Shown here one piece after another: positions 39,801-54,800 of a stretch of 64,000 nucleotides of DNA. The stretch's first letter is position 1. Each line of letters opens with the position of its first letter. The notes under the pieces were generated by a model. That model was given only the letters and a program-made list of their open reading frames with translations. It did not search any database and was not told the origin of the DNA. This DNA comes from Albula goreensis (lineage: Eukaryota; Chordata; Actinopteri; Albuliformes; Albulidae): positions 61,689,047 to 61,753,046 of the forward strand of contig CM040741.1 of the NCBI GenBank assembly GCA_022829145.1, read 5' to 3'. Made by a program: the position numbers and the translations under genes.

Positions 39801-42800
39801 TAATAAGTCTGTGTCTATGGTTTGAGTTTGTGAAAATGACGGAAATATATATATATATATCTATCTATCCATTTACATGTATTGGTGAATAGATCTTCCA
39901 CTTTTGCATGTTATTTTGTTTGTTTGGCATTGTGGCATGTATTTATATATGATTTCCATCCCATAGTTTCCACTGCCTTGGCACAATTCTCTCAACATCT
40001 GAACAACTTATTTATCATTACTGGAGAATTTCCGCATGTATTTATTGCAGATGTCTCACAATTATGGAGATAACGGCCGAGCAGAAAAGCCGCAAAAGCA
40101 TTAACTGCTTTGAGTTTAGTGTTGTGCGAGTATTCCCCTTTGGGTGATACCGCTGGAAAATGTGGGCTTGTGAAGAGGCCTGCAAGAGGGAGACTCTAAT
40201 ACGACATGGACACTGACATAACAGTGCCTCCTCCAGAGCTGGGAGAGTGATTGAGCACTTAAAAGACTCAAACACTACAAAATAAACTGTCATTCACAGG
40301 TGCCTAAAAAAACATGTTCATCTTTCGTAAACCCTGTATTTTGTCATCAAAAGTTTGAGGTGTCTAAGGGCTGGCGACTGTCTTTGTCGGCAGTTTTGGC
40401 TGGTTTTGCTTGTGTGAAAATTCTACTGGAAAGGCAGCGATGCAAAAGCCCTGATCTCATTTTAATAGTTATGGTTATGCCAATTCTGCTGTGGAACATT
40501 TTGCATTTTATTTGACTGTTATTATTTTTCAAATGAATAAGCAATTTGTGTGTATATTTAGGATTAACCTATGAAAATAGAACCTTCTATGTGCATTAAT
40601 ATGAAAGCTCTATATTTACACACGAAATGTGTAAATATGTCTTCCAGTGGAAAAATGCCTGTGAAAGAGTATTTTATTTTGCTGAGCGAATGGCTGCTGA
40701 GCTGTTTGAAAGCCCCCTACTGCATGGGCCGTATAATTGTTTGAGCATGTCTGGTTAAACAAATCAACAGAGCCATTTGGACTAGGCTCATGGCTTCCTA
40801 TCAAAAGATACAATAACAAGATATAAATAACAAGCATTGTATGCATCATAATTATGATAATATGGTATTTTACCTGTGTGTATTCATTCTACAGACTATC
40901 ATTGTTTTAGGCAAAATTAAATAGTGTGTAAATAGATGTCTTACTCAACAGGTACTCAACAGGATATTTTTTGATAGATGAATGTGTTTTTGAATGCAAT
41001 AGAGTGTGTATGGTTGGTCAGGTTTTAAAGAATATGAATGTTAAATTAATTGAGTAATTGTTTCTGGCTTCTCAGGAGGACTTCATAGCTGGCTGCTTCT
41101 ACGACGGCTTCATGTTGTACGCACAGGCCTTGAATGAGACCCTTGCTGAAGGAGGCTCACAGAACGATGGGATTAACATCACACAGAAAATGCAAAACAG
41201 AAGATTCTGGGGTGAGTGTAGTCTGTAATGGATAACTCTGACCAACAAATGGAATGTTACAGAATAGGAAAAAAACAAAGAAACAAAAGAAAACAATTGT
41301 ACAGGGATTCCAAAAAAATTGGTGTCTTATCTGATGCCTAGTATTATTTTGTACATTTTATCTCATTTTTTAAAACACTGCTTACCGGAAAGCCCCCTTT
41401 TTCTGGAATTATAATGTTAGATTTTATCAGGTAGTAACTTGTTAAAAAATCGTTACAGCACAATGAAGAGAATGATTAGCGATTTCCTTGTGTTTTTTTT
41501 TTTTGTGTTGCTGAAATCCGTAATCCACCGACCAGAGATAAACTGCAGCCAGAGCCAGAAGTCCAAAGTTTAGCCGAGCCAAGACCCTCCCCCCACCCCC
41601 CCACCCTGTCTGACCTCCCTCCCTCCTGCCAAAGTCAAGATTGGCAAGTCAGTGTGGCCTTGGCGAAGCAGTGCAGGGGTCAAAAGCTCTGTGACAGTAC
41701 GCCTCTCCCAACAAGCCAGCAAACAGAAAAATCTGTTTTTAATACACAACTTGTGAGCGTGGACACCAGAGCGGCAACCCAAATCCAGCCAATCCGCTTC
41801 CTCCGATCAGTCTTTCACCCTAAAGCCTCTTACAGGCTTGTGAATCAGACACTGATCTGATCACAGATCACAGTGTGATTCAGTGAAGCTGGACTGATCT
41901 TGATGGATAGCTCACAAAACTGGTGTGCACAGTACGGCATGTGTCTCGCTGGTTGTGCAGTAATAAGCACTGTAAAGTGGGAGTGCTAATGGTGCTAATG
42001 CAGCTCAGTTCGTGAACTCATACATATTTTAATTACAGCAATGGAGATAAAATGCTAGGAGAGTGACAGAGAGTCAGTGGCTTTTTTCCTGGGTACTGTC
42101 CTTCCCTAAGAAGCCATAGTTCTTTAAGCATTGCTTTGTTTTGATTGGTCTGTAGCAGCCATGTTTTTTCAGGGGGCAAATTGCATTTGAGCTCAGATGA
42201 TAATGCTATGTTCATTTACCCCATTGAATTATGTATCTTCTTCAATCCATGTGGGCTTTATAGCCAACAGAAAAGCTTATCTGATGTGAAATGTATAACC
42301 TTGACAGACAAACTGAATGCATCGCCAATGAGTTTTTTCCCTTAACATTGGTAAAGCTTTTAAGCAAGTTTTCCTTTATAATTTTTATTTGACTGAGCAA
42401 GCCTGGAGACAGCTGAAGTGAAAGCTTTCCGAAATTATTCAGAAAACTGAATTACATTGAAATGTCCTCAGAATGGCACTTTACAGATGGCCCAAAGTAA
42501 AATACATTGATTATTGCTATTTAACAAAAGTATGTGCTTGATTGTAATGCACTTCCTTGTGTAAAGCTAATTCGACCGTGGCCAAAGTCACCCCTCCTCT
42601 GTGTCATGTTTGGGGCACAGCTTGCATGACCTCTAATCCCCCTCAATGAGGGATTTAGGAGGCTGAGGGGAACCTGGCACTATGACGTCCCCTCAGGTGT
42701 GTTTACCCTTCTGTTCCAATCAGCATCACGCTTAAAATGACCAGGCCCTACGCCCAGCCTTATGATCGCCAGTGTTGGACTCTCCTCAGAAAGAACCTCT

Positions 42801-45800
42801 GTTGCTTTTCTTGGGCTGAGTTCAGCAGCATTCCCATTCTAAAGAGGTCCACTCATGTCCATGCTTTTTTTTAATATGTGTGTGTGTGTTGGGGGGTGTA
42901 AAAATAGAAGCATACGCACATATATGTACGCATCTGAAATGATTTACAGAGTATACGTAATGATTCTTGGAATTCAGTTCTGGTTTTGTAAGGTTATAAA
43001 GCAGGGCCACCTTAATAAGAAATATAATCGCTTTAAAAAAAAAATAAATGCAGTTATGTGCACTGGCCGAAGTGTTCCACGCATACACGTATACATATGA
43101 AATGGTTTCCCAGTCGTATTTGATGATTTCTTGAAATTCAGTTTTACAGAAAAGGCCACCTTGATAAGAAATATGGCTGTTTAAAAAGAGAAATTCATTC
43201 ATTAAAAATGAATATATAAAACTGACAGTTATGTGCAGTGGTCAGAGTTGTCTAACACAAATGAACTGGTTTGCCAATTATGTGTGACAGTTATAGGAAT
43301 GCACTGTTGAGTTTACACTGTTGAGTTTTAAGGCCTGTTACCATAATAAGAAGCATGTCCACATTGATAAGAAATCTTTGATTTAATAAATTAAATATAA
43401 TTTACTCCCAAAGATCAAAATCATCAATGTAGGCTGATTCATCTTCAGAGTCATCTAGTCACGATCAAGAATCTATGATTCCGCCAAACCTGAACAGTGC
43501 TTCCTGTATCTGTGATGTCAGCAGCCATTGTTTGGACACAGAGTTTACTGTATTTGTTGAAATTAATACTCAGAAACAGCTGAACTCGGGGGAAGTCATA
43601 GTGGGGATTCTCACCGGCAGTACATTCCAAAACTACATTAGCTAATGCAATGGGTTTGGTTTTTAAGCAATTCACTGTATTGACAGCTACAGCTCACTGG
43701 TAGGAGATATGATTAAAACTGCCCCCTCCCCATCCCAAAAGTCCCTGCGCGACTCGTCAATAACCTTACACAGAGAGCAGAGGAGGCTGCTGTGAAGAGC
43801 TGTTGTGCAGAGTTAATCAAACAATCCAAACCACAGATGTGACTTTCTCTCAGCTTTTGAGCCAAATTGAATTTCACAGAGATTTCAAGGTAAAAGTGTT
43901 TCAGTGGGAAGGCTGGATTTCACAGCTTGAGTCATGCAGTCACAGCTGTGACTTGGGCAGTACAGTAGTCATCAATTAGCACTGGCTAATTAATCTTTTA
44001 ACACTGTGGTTTACTGTGTCATAGTGTAGATGTCCCTATGGTGGCTGCAGGCTGATGAGGTTTTTTTCCCTTACTTCAGGTGTCACAGGCCTTGTAAGCA
44101 CAGACAAAAGCAATGACAGGAACACAGATTTTGACCTCTGGGCCATGACAAACCACAAAACTGGGCAGTATGGGGTGAGTATCTTTCACTATTCAATATA
44201 TTTTCATAAAAAGCTAACCATGGTCAGTGCTACAACCTCCACTCTCAGCTGCGTGCAAGGACTTATGTGCAATGCCTCTTTCCACACCATAGTACATAAG
44301 TTAAGCTTGTACAGACAGGAGACTTTTTGTGAGGATTTGTGCAGATAGAGTGTGGGTGCTCAACTGACCAGTGGGGGTCAGTGGTGAGTGATGAGAAATG
44401 GACATACATGCATGCATACTGACTGAGTTCCATTCTCCCTGGACTACACTATGACCAGTTATGTGTTGAGTCCTTGGGCAGCCAGCTACAAGTGAATGTA
44501 ATCCTCACACTGGACCAGTTGTTACAGGATGAACCACCCAACAATCCTGTCATCAATATTTTTTATGAATGAGGAAGAAACCTGCTGGTATTTGACATAT
44601 TTATCCCTCATTTGAAAAAAAAAGTTTTCTTTTCTCCTCAGAGCCAGGTATTTAAATTGAAAATATGAAAATGCGACGACCGTTTTGACGTCTGGCCGAC
44701 CCCGGAGTTCTGACATGGGTAGGGATTCACGGAGCTGCAGCCCTGGGGTTCTGTCCTTCTTTCGGCTGTATAAATTCCGTATCCAAGTTCTCCTGTCTGG
44801 GATTCAGGGCTTTCATCTGATTAGGCACGCCTGCGGGACGCAGAGGCATTCAGTCAGTCTCCAGATTCTCTCCAGATTCCATTCTGCAGTCTTGTGGTCA
44901 TTCGGCATGACAGTGTTTGTGGTTAGTTCAACCAAATATTTCTGTCTGAGTTTTAAACATCTTGCTTGATGTGATAAAGTGAATTAGAATAAATATACCA
45001 CTTTCAACAAAATACCAAAATACCAAGCTGTTTTTACTTCTCCCATCAAATTCAGATACATATATATCTCTCAGACACACACACACACACGCAGATTACA
45101 CTCACAACATGTGAAGTATGAAATGTGATCATAATAATATAAAGTTTTACTGTACATGTCAGATGAAAACAAACCCTGCTGTGTGGCATATGTTTGAAAT
45201 CGCACTCAAAATTGAGAACAGCCAGTATTTATGGTACAAGCTTTGATATATTCAGTGCTTCCCTGTTGTACAAAGAACCGCAGAGCTTGTGGTCGGTCAG
45301 ATCATTGTAACATTTGGGCGAAGCTGCTGACCCCTGCACTGAATTTTAAAATAGACACCATGGCTTCGTCTAATGTACGAATTGCGGCAGAGTACAAGCA
45401 CTCCATAAACCATAAGTGAATGTGATACAGTGACGGAGGAAAATATTATTAGTGGCTTTTTATAGAATATTTTTCCATTTGAATAAGAGTTTCATTTTAG
45501 TAAGAGTAAATTGAAGGATTATTTCATTGAGGTCATTATGATGTATTTGCTTGATATACACCCTGAATATGAGTGACTCACAGACTTCACACTTTGTGTA
45601 CACCTATTACACATTTTACAGTTGGATATTTAATGAAGCAGCAGGTAATTGTGGCACATTGGGTACAACAGTCAATCAGACTGGACTTTGAAGCTAAAGC
45701 CCAGTTCCTTAATCATGTTTCAGCAGCACCAATGTCAATGAAACTCACATACTTGGTAAATGGAATTTACAAAGTAAATGCTAAATATTTAAATATGTTT

Positions 45801-48800
45801 TATTACATCTACCTTTTTTCACAACAGGGTGTTTCATTAGTATTCCTCTTAATGTTTTTCTTTAACTTCCAAGTTGTACAAAACCCTCACATTTCAATCC
45901 ATAAAATTAGATTTAGAGCAATTGTTTTGTTTTACTGCAGATGCTGCTGTACATTATTTAAATAGCTATATTTATTGCTTTTGTGCAAATTTGCCAGTAG
46001 TTTTACCTAAACAAGTTTTTCAGAAAACATCTATGATTAACATAAAGTCTTGAAAGACCTTTGACCTATTTCAAAAAGCTTTTAAGTAGTTTTTTTTTCT
46101 GAATTTCAAACATAAACATGGTGACAATAAATAATAACGATAATTACCAACAACAACATGTTTAGGACGGTGACATAACTCAAGCCATATGTAGCATATG
46201 CTATAATTACCATTACAATGTGCTTGGAAATTCTATTCCACAAATTGAATAATAAGTACTTTTAAAACCAAAAACTTTGTTAGAGTCTCTTGCCATGTAT
46301 ATAATTAAAAGCAAATGTTTTAACAGCCTGCCAACAAAGGCTTTATTATTTTTCAATATGAGGTTCTCTCCAGTTCAGTCACATGGGATAATAAATGCAT
46401 ACAAATATGTGTTGTTCCATGTTATAATTTAGCAATAAAAGCTTGATATCTCAGTCTGATTTCAGGAAGCACTTTTAGACACTCTCATAGGTCTAGGGGA
46501 GCTGTTTAGATCTGAGGCTCTTCCTGTAGCGTGGTCACTGGGGGCTTGGGAAGATGGGAACGAGGCAATAGGGTTTTTATCCATCTGTTCATTCTGGTAA
46601 AAACAAGCAGTCGTGTTTTACTGGTCAATTTGCTTCCCTAGTCCAACTCTCCAAGTTACACACAGAAATGAAGTGGAGGGTGAGATATGGAACACTTTTA
46701 CCTCTTATCAGAGGTACCTTAAGTTACCTCTTCCATTAATTGTTATTATGCATCACATTTACATAGTCTTAGGATCTGAAAATGTGGCACAGTGAAGGGG
46801 CATTGACTCACCTCAGTCATGTCCAATGTGATTGATGCACACTACCCATTTCATGTCAGAATACTCACCACTTGCAGTGTTTAGATGGCCAGATCGACAG
46901 TGTGCTGAATTGCCTTCTGTATGTCCTGTCCATGTCCTTACTTTAAGTCAGGGACTCAAAGAACGCTGTTACATAGTATTAGATGAATACCATGCAGTTT
47001 GAAACATTGGTTCAAAAAACGGGGTTATCATGTTTTTTTGGCAATCCTTGGAAATATTTTCATCATGGCAAGTCAAGAGAAAACTATCTGCAGATATCCC
47101 ACTGTCCTTTCTGCTTAGAAACTCCCTCTGGGCCTCCCTGTACGCTGGGCCTCCGAGGGAAGGTGCTATCTAAATGCTGCGTGGCTCCAGCTGTGGACCC
47201 CAGAGTTTTTCTTACCAAAAACACAAAACACAAGAAATTCACATGGAAAATTGTGTTTTTCCAAGTTTTCCAATTTTTTTTTCATGTGTGAGCTTAACCT
47301 TTCATACCTGAAAACAAAAAAGCCACATGTGTGATCAGCTCTTAACTTGCAAAAGTATATTTTCACTTATGTTAAAATTTATTGCCATCATTTTTCACGT
47401 GTGGAATGTGCAAAAACTACATGGATCTGGGAAAAATGTTGTATTGTCACTATCATCAGTCTCCAACCGGCCAAACTATGCTTTTGAAGAAGAAATTCTG
47501 GCCCTTACAGTTATTTGTGATTCTTTTTCAGGGAACGTCGTCGTGGAATTCAGGCCGTGGTTTACTTGTCTAAGACTGTGGCCTGGTAGCTATATTGATA
47601 GCCTCAGAAGCTCACTTGAGGATTGTGGAAACAGGAAGACGATTTTAAGCATTTCTTTTTTCTTTTCATACAGATTGTGGCTCATTACAATGGAACAAAC
47701 AGAGAAATAGTTTGGTCAGACACAGAGAGAATCCAGTGGCCAAAAGGAAGCCCACCACTGGATAACCCTCCCTGTGTGTTTTCTACAGATGATCCTTCAT
47801 GCAATGAAGGTAGGCATTGATAACTAATGATAACTAACCTTTGACCTTCAGCTTCTTCAGACTTTTGTTTCTCATAAACAGGCAAATGTTATTAAAGTTG
47901 GGGCATTACTGAGAATTGAACAGTCAGTTGCTTAAGTCACTAATAACTGGTTGGTTAGAATAGCTACAGACAGGCTTATGGCCAGTTGTGACACTGCAGA
48001 CATACCAGAACACTACTTTTGCCCATGTTGTTCTCAGCACATCAGGGATCAGGTACATTGTAAAAATATTATGCACGTCAGAGCAACACAGCATCTGTGA
48101 CACAAATGGCTTTTATTGACAATGTAATATATAGCTTATATTAAAAAGGCTTGAGTTACTCACTTACGATGTTGCTCTATTTTGTTCTGTTTCTGATATA
48201 ATGTCATAAATTGCAGTATGTTATAAAAAAATAAAAGTGAAGGAAAGAAAAACACCTCTCCTTGGTTTGTTTCCATCTAATTATTTCAGAATTTATATTA
48301 GCTAACATATTTTGACATGTTTAAGGGTGGGAAGGAAAGGGAAGGCTTGATGTTGTATTTTATGGACCACCTGTAAAAATGAAATTTCATTTTGGTCTCC
48401 TTTTACCATCATCATTTTGTTGTTTACTTTCCATATAAACTTTATTGTATGCTACTTTTTATGTGGCCTGTTGTATATTGCTATGTGTACCTTGCAGACA
48501 CTGCCTTTTTATGTTGAATGGTTATTTTCAGTACCCCTGTCCATCATTCAAGATTGATTTATTTAATATCATTGAGTCTTAATTATGCACATTCCACATT
48601 CTAGACAGTGTTTTGAAAAGCCATTCCATTTTTACCATTTCTCTAATGGTATATGTGATGTATGCTCATATAACATCCTATACCATTGTGGCAATGAGCT
48701 TCCAGATTTTCATAAATTGTTGTATTTATTTGTATACAAAAATGAGACAACTTTCAAGTAAATTGGCTGTAAAACAGTGTAAGAGTTCCATATCAGATCA

Positions 48801-51800
48801 ATGATTATATTAAATTAAAAAAAAATGGTCTGGACAAAATTATTTTGAACTCAAATTGTTCTGTAGCTTGTAACATATACTGGTCACATTTGAGAATAAC
48901 CTTGAAGACCTATTGTTAATTAAACAGAATTGATTCTGAATGACAAAATATTTGTCATGTTTTAGATCACGAGTAGTTGATGTTCTTTTTGTTTCACCTC
49001 TTTTTACCTCATTGAAATGTTCAGTATGTGCTGTTCCATTAATGCAAGTATATTTTTAAATTTGGCAATATAGTTAGTCACATTAGTCAGTACCTATTCT
49101 CATAGCAGCACATGCACACACACACACACACACACACACGCATACACACGCGCACAAATTTTCAAATGAAAAGGAAAAATATGAAACAAAAAGTAAAAGT
49201 TCCCTCATTAATTTCTCCCCGATGAATTGACTCTCAAATGATGTCATAATACATTTCTTATTTTACATGGTGAGAGGGAGAAGAGAGGATATTGAATCGT
49301 TTAACAAAATACCAAGTGGTATCTAATACAATGCACACAATACCTTATATACTGTTATATATAAGCTCAATGAAAACGTTAAAAAATCTATATATTCCTT
49401 GATTTTGTGTCAGTAAAACTTAGATTCCAAGGCTGTATAGCACCTGCACATTTGCTCCTTCATAATAATGAAAAGAGTAACTGAAGTAAAGCTTTTTGAA
49501 AAGAGGTTTTGTTCTCACTCTGTAGGTTCTCTGCCGGTTCTCGGGATCGTGGCTGTGGGATCTGGTCTTGCCCTCATCATTTTTGGTATATCAAGTTTTC
49601 TCATTTACAGGTGAGTCCTTTTTACAAATTTGCAAAAATATGTTTGCATTTTCAAAATGTACCTTAATGTTTGCAAAACAAACATCCAATGAATTAAATG
49701 AACATTTTGCAATGGGAGATCTTGAATATTAGTCTGAGAATTTAAAGACCTGCATTTAACCCCCACTTATACCAGTTTTTTTCTCAAAGTTAAATGCATG
49801 AGTTAGTTTCTTCACCTATTGATTTCGGCAGGTTCAACAATCACCTAGCCTTGCAAACCTTGAAAGGTTTAAACCTTTCAGAAGAATTCAAAATGTCCGA
49901 CGTTCAGAACGACATACCCACCCACATAGCCATATTTTCTACCCAAACAATTCATAGAAGGGAGGTGGAAGGTGAAGACTGGAGCTCTGTGACTTATGGT
50001 TGTAATTCAAACAGAAAACAATTCTGTGATCCACCCTCTGAGAATCTCACTGATGTTTAAACTGCCATATCCCTGGCCTTACCATTGCTGTTATTTAAAG
50101 TGCTGCTTTCAGAAGGTAGGGTAAAGAGTGTCTTTAGCTCTGACTGTCTGGCTTCCAAGACTGGTGATCACCTAAATGAACTCACCAATTCTGTGCTTGT
50201 TAAGGAAAAATGGTCACTTGCACTTATTTTTTTAAGTCAGTGTTAAGGGCAAAATATGATTGAATCCAGGCATAAAGCATTAGGATTTACAGGTCTTTCC
50301 AAACAGGTCTTATGGGGAGCAGGGTCTATAGGTGCCAGTGTGGTATTTCACTGGTGCTGTTGCCACAGAAACGGCACAGCAGGTGATACCGTATAGCAGA
50401 GACCTGTGGTAGTTGCTGAGGCAGACTGAACCACTCAAAATAGTTTTATGTCTGCATGGCAACGCAGACATGCTCTTTCTTGTCAGTGCTTTTGACTTTT
50501 TATGGCCGATTCAGGCAAAAACCGTACAAATTCCTCCCACCATATTTGATTCTGTCGACAGAAAATTAAACATACTGCACATACTTGTGTAAATAGTACT
50601 AAATCAAATAACAGTCTCTTAAAAAGACTGATTTCTAACATAACCTTGCACTGTTAAGGCTGGTATCCAATCAAATATACCTATGTCTCTTTAATGGCAT
50701 ATGCAATTTAATGAAAACAGACAGTAGCCTCTGTAAGGGCCAACACAATTCAATCAAAACAGACTGCCGTCTTTTTAAGGGCATAAATATACAGTTCTGC
50801 TTTAGAATGAATTGAACCCCTTCCAAGGGACATATTTACTTGTTTCCAACAAGATGTAGCATATTCAAAAAAAAATGATATTGTAATGTAAATGATGCTC
50901 TAATTGAAGTGCAGACTAAGTACATTTCATTTAATCCAAGCCCTAGATTTTCCTCCTCCTGGTCACTGTTGGATGATGATGTAACTGAGTCAGAGGCTGA
51001 ACCCTACAGCTGCAGGGCACAGCTTGTCCTTATGGTGAAAACATCTGATGATTTAGATTGTTTTTGAAAGGACATATTGTGAGGTTTTGGGCTATTATTT
51101 CAAAATAGCTGGTATAACACATCTCTCTCGCACTGTAGTTGCTGATGCCTGTCCAGATTTATGCCCTTGATAATTGCAATACACCTGTGGTTTTTTTTTT
51201 GCTAATCCATTTTTTGCTTGGGCATAGAGGGTTAGATGAAATCTGTGGTTCGTTAAGTGTTAACTTGCCTCTGGGTCTGGGAAGTGCGGCTCCCTGCTGG
51301 TAAATCAACCCTGTGACGGGTAATTCACTCTGACCTTGATGAATTGCGCAAAAGCATCCGTGGCCTTTTCATTCCCTGCTGTGGGACATTGATAATATTG
51401 CATCATATTTGTCACCCCTGTCGACCCTTTAGGTATTTCATGCTAAAAATGCCCAGATATATGCATGTATGCTTAAACATAACTTTGGGAGGATAAATAT
51501 TATATACAGGTCATGAATTTTTTTTGTAAAACTACCGAATGTTTGCGTATAACTTGACTTGAGTATATGAGCTTGTAAATACAGTACTCCTTAAGTCGAG
51601 TTAATAAAATAAAAAGTGCCTGGAGGACTTTTCTGGGACAAGTGTCACTCAACCTTGCGTGGGAGCACTTGTTCAGTTTAATTTGTAAATACTCACTCTT
51701 ACCAAATGACAGCTAGTCATTGACCAGCTGGTCAATATGCGTCATGCAATGTTGTTTGTACAAGTTTTGCTCAGTTGTTTGTGACTCAGAAAGCCTTTCT

Positions 51801-54800
51801 GGATGCATCGCTGGAGCTGTGAATTTATCGGAGATGTAGTCGTGGGGTTGTTCTTGCATGGCCCTGTGTCTGTGGCTCCCCCTCTCTCATGCCTGCAGTG
51901 CTCTGTCCTTCCAGAGCGTTCACAGCAGATGCTCAAAAAGCTCATTGAATGGTCATTAGGCAGTGTTTTCTGCCTTGAAGCGTAACCCATCGGGTGGCTC
52001 ATGGGAAGATAATGCTCAAGTAAAATATTGCTAGGATGACAGAAGTATTAGCTTGGAGTGCGAAAGCCTTAACAACAAATACCTAAAATTCTATCTGTCC
52101 GTCTTTATAAACATTTAATAAAGATATAGTAATGTGCAGTCAGGAGGCCTAATGCTTCGATGTTGGTAGATGCAGTGCCAAGTTGAATCCATTTTACGTT
52201 GGAATAAACGTTCTTTTTATACTTTTAAGTTTAGATTCCCCCTTCATGGCAGAAAGGCGGAGCTGAGTGTTTCCAAAGTCTAGCCTCTCTGACAGGCAAT
52301 TCACTCTGATCAAGATAAACTGCGTGAAACTCTCTGTGGCATGCAGACTCCCCAGACTTTGTGCAACAGCCTACAATAAATTCAGAAAATCAAGTCTCGT
52401 GCATTCACAATGCACCCTCAAGGGTACTATTTCAAAGAAGCTGTGTTGGAAGCAAACACATTGCACAGTTGTTGGATATAATAAGCCATTCCGTGTGGTG
52501 TTCGTTTTGTGGACTGAAAAAAGACATGTAAAAGAAGGGACATATACTTGCCTCTCTCAGAATATGATATATTTTCGTTGAAAGAAGTGGTGATTATTTT
52601 AGGTTCCAAATCTTGTGTATTTGAGTATGAGAAATCTCATTAATGCTGCTGTAACCAGATCATTTTACAGTATGGTGAATGGCATAGTGCTCACATAGTG
52701 CTGCTGTGTAGGAGCTGCTCATAGTGTTGAGATACGCCAGTCCAGACAGTCATGGGTGACTCATTGCCTTTGCTCACACTCAGAATCACTCAGAATGCAC
52801 CTCCTGCACAACAAGGGACATTTGCCTGGTTTCCATCAGCGCTGGTCCTTAACTTTAACTCGACAAGTAAATTCATGTTATTTTTTTACATCTTGAATGC
52901 AAACACAATTACCGTTTTTTTTAGCATTGATTGTTATGATTAGAATTGATCTGTTCAGTATAGTGGTGTATGAACCTGCATTACTTAGTTGAAGAGCATA
53001 AATTAAAAATTACAGGAATATATTGTCAGTCAAAGTTTCAGACATATGCTGATGTATGTAGGGCCTTGCTGTCGTTGGTCTTCCACCCAGAGCCCTTCTG
53101 TGTGAGAGCCCATATGTATGGCCAAAATATTTTGGCTGGGAGGGGCAGTGAAATTCCACATTTCAAACAGTCCTTGCTGGCTGAAACTGTCGGTAAAAAT
53201 CAGTAAAAATCATGCATGGGTTTTCTTTTCTTTCCAGGGATGAACTTGTAATTCTAACAAATCATCACTTGTAGTATTATACTAGTGCATATTTTACATT
53301 TATGTCACATTTACATGTTAGATTCACTCTCTTCAGTATTATTGACTGTTACTGAGGAATTCCCTCTTGCCTTTTAATAATCATTAATGTTTTTTGTTGG
53401 CTGAATATAGCGCTGAGACCACCCAAATGCAAAAAAATATTTCCAAGATTAGTGCTCAAAATGTTTCCGTGAAATGGGAATATTGGTATGCAGAGAGGAG
53501 GTGATTGCCCTAGTCTGTTCATCTGTCCATCTATCTCTCATTCTCTCCATTTCTCTGTCTCCGTCTATTGCTCAGAGATAATCCACATTTGTCCATAACT
53601 TTGTCTAACAAATGAATACAAGCACTGATTTTACCCTTGCATAGTTTGCTGAGTACATTTTGGTGATTACTAAAATTGATGGGCTGTTTCTGAAGAAAAA
53701 CACTTTTTTGTGAAAGCATTTATAGTTAAAGAATACTGATTGAATCCAGGCCTGCCTGTATGTCTGTCTGGCTGTCTGTGAATAGGCCAACCAGATAAGT
53801 TACTGCCAGCTTTGAGTTAGACTTGGTGAAATTATGGACACAGGGATAAGGAGGAAATCTGCAGTAAATATTTTGGGCCTACTACAACAGTTGTTAAGGC
53901 AAGGGATCATATGCACTTCACCGAGTGCCACAAAGTATCAGAAAACTTGACAGCCGTTATTTTGGAAGAGATGGAAACTTTAAGACAAACTGTCCAGTCT
54001 ACATGCCTTTTGTGCAGGCTACCATAGCGCTTCTCATATGCTAGCCAACATACTGGATAGCATCACAGGAGAGGAAAATAAAGTGCAGGTAGTGGAGCTG
54101 TGTGTGCAAAGGTGGAGCTGACCCGGCACAGACGAGCGCCACACGCGGATCAGTGTAAATAGATGGAAATGCTTGGATGGCCAGGCCATGTGAGAAATGT
54201 AAATGCCATGGGGCTTCTGAAATGCAGCCACTGCTGGAGCCGCAGTTGGGCTGTGATAAATCGGCAGGGTAAAGAGAGCCTATTACTCACTTGCAGAGGT
54301 GTCTTTCTATTATCAGGCACACAGTTTCACTCTCCCAGCCTCCATGCTTCAATCACAATCAAAGCTCTTGAAAAATGTTTCTGTATCTGCCCTAAAACGC
54401 GCCTCACAGACAGAAAAGCAAAGTCGTGGTATTGAAAACATGCCTTAAACATCTGATGCAGTTAAACGGGCATAAACCCTGCCAGCCCTATTGTTTACGT
54501 GATGCAACTTAATGCTACCCATGGTTTTTATTTATGTGTATGCATGCCCCAAAGATCGCATGCAAATGTGTTTAACTTTGAGGGAAGAATTGTGATAGTT
54601 TTTGTTTGCTGGTGACAGCACACATGAAATGCACAGGACAGAGGGCACACTTGCTTGAGTCTTAATAAATATTTCATACGCTTCACCCGTGTGCTAGCCC
54701 TGTCCTAGTCTAGCGTTTCACATTCTTCGCATTGCTTATTAATAAAACAATGACAGTGCATGGGTCCTGGATCTGCGGTTTGTGCGGAGAGTTGTTTAAA

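Larger units (their letters stand above)
41212..44079 (+). other. npr2: Receptor intron 4, 2.9 kb
   Basis: It contains a C-rich stretch at 41585-41631 with G-quadruplex potential on the minus strand, and a three-copy 163-bp tandem repeat at about 42905-43410. No additional exon is supported. Confidence 0.85.

Noticed and set aside
42822-43202. 126-codon minus-strand frame
   Set aside because: It overlies the 163-bp tandem repeat and a CA-type run; it has no homology.
47327-47820. Open frames next to receptor exon 6
   Set aside because: Exon 6 is well defined by splice sites at 47674-47809; the rest of these frames is intron.
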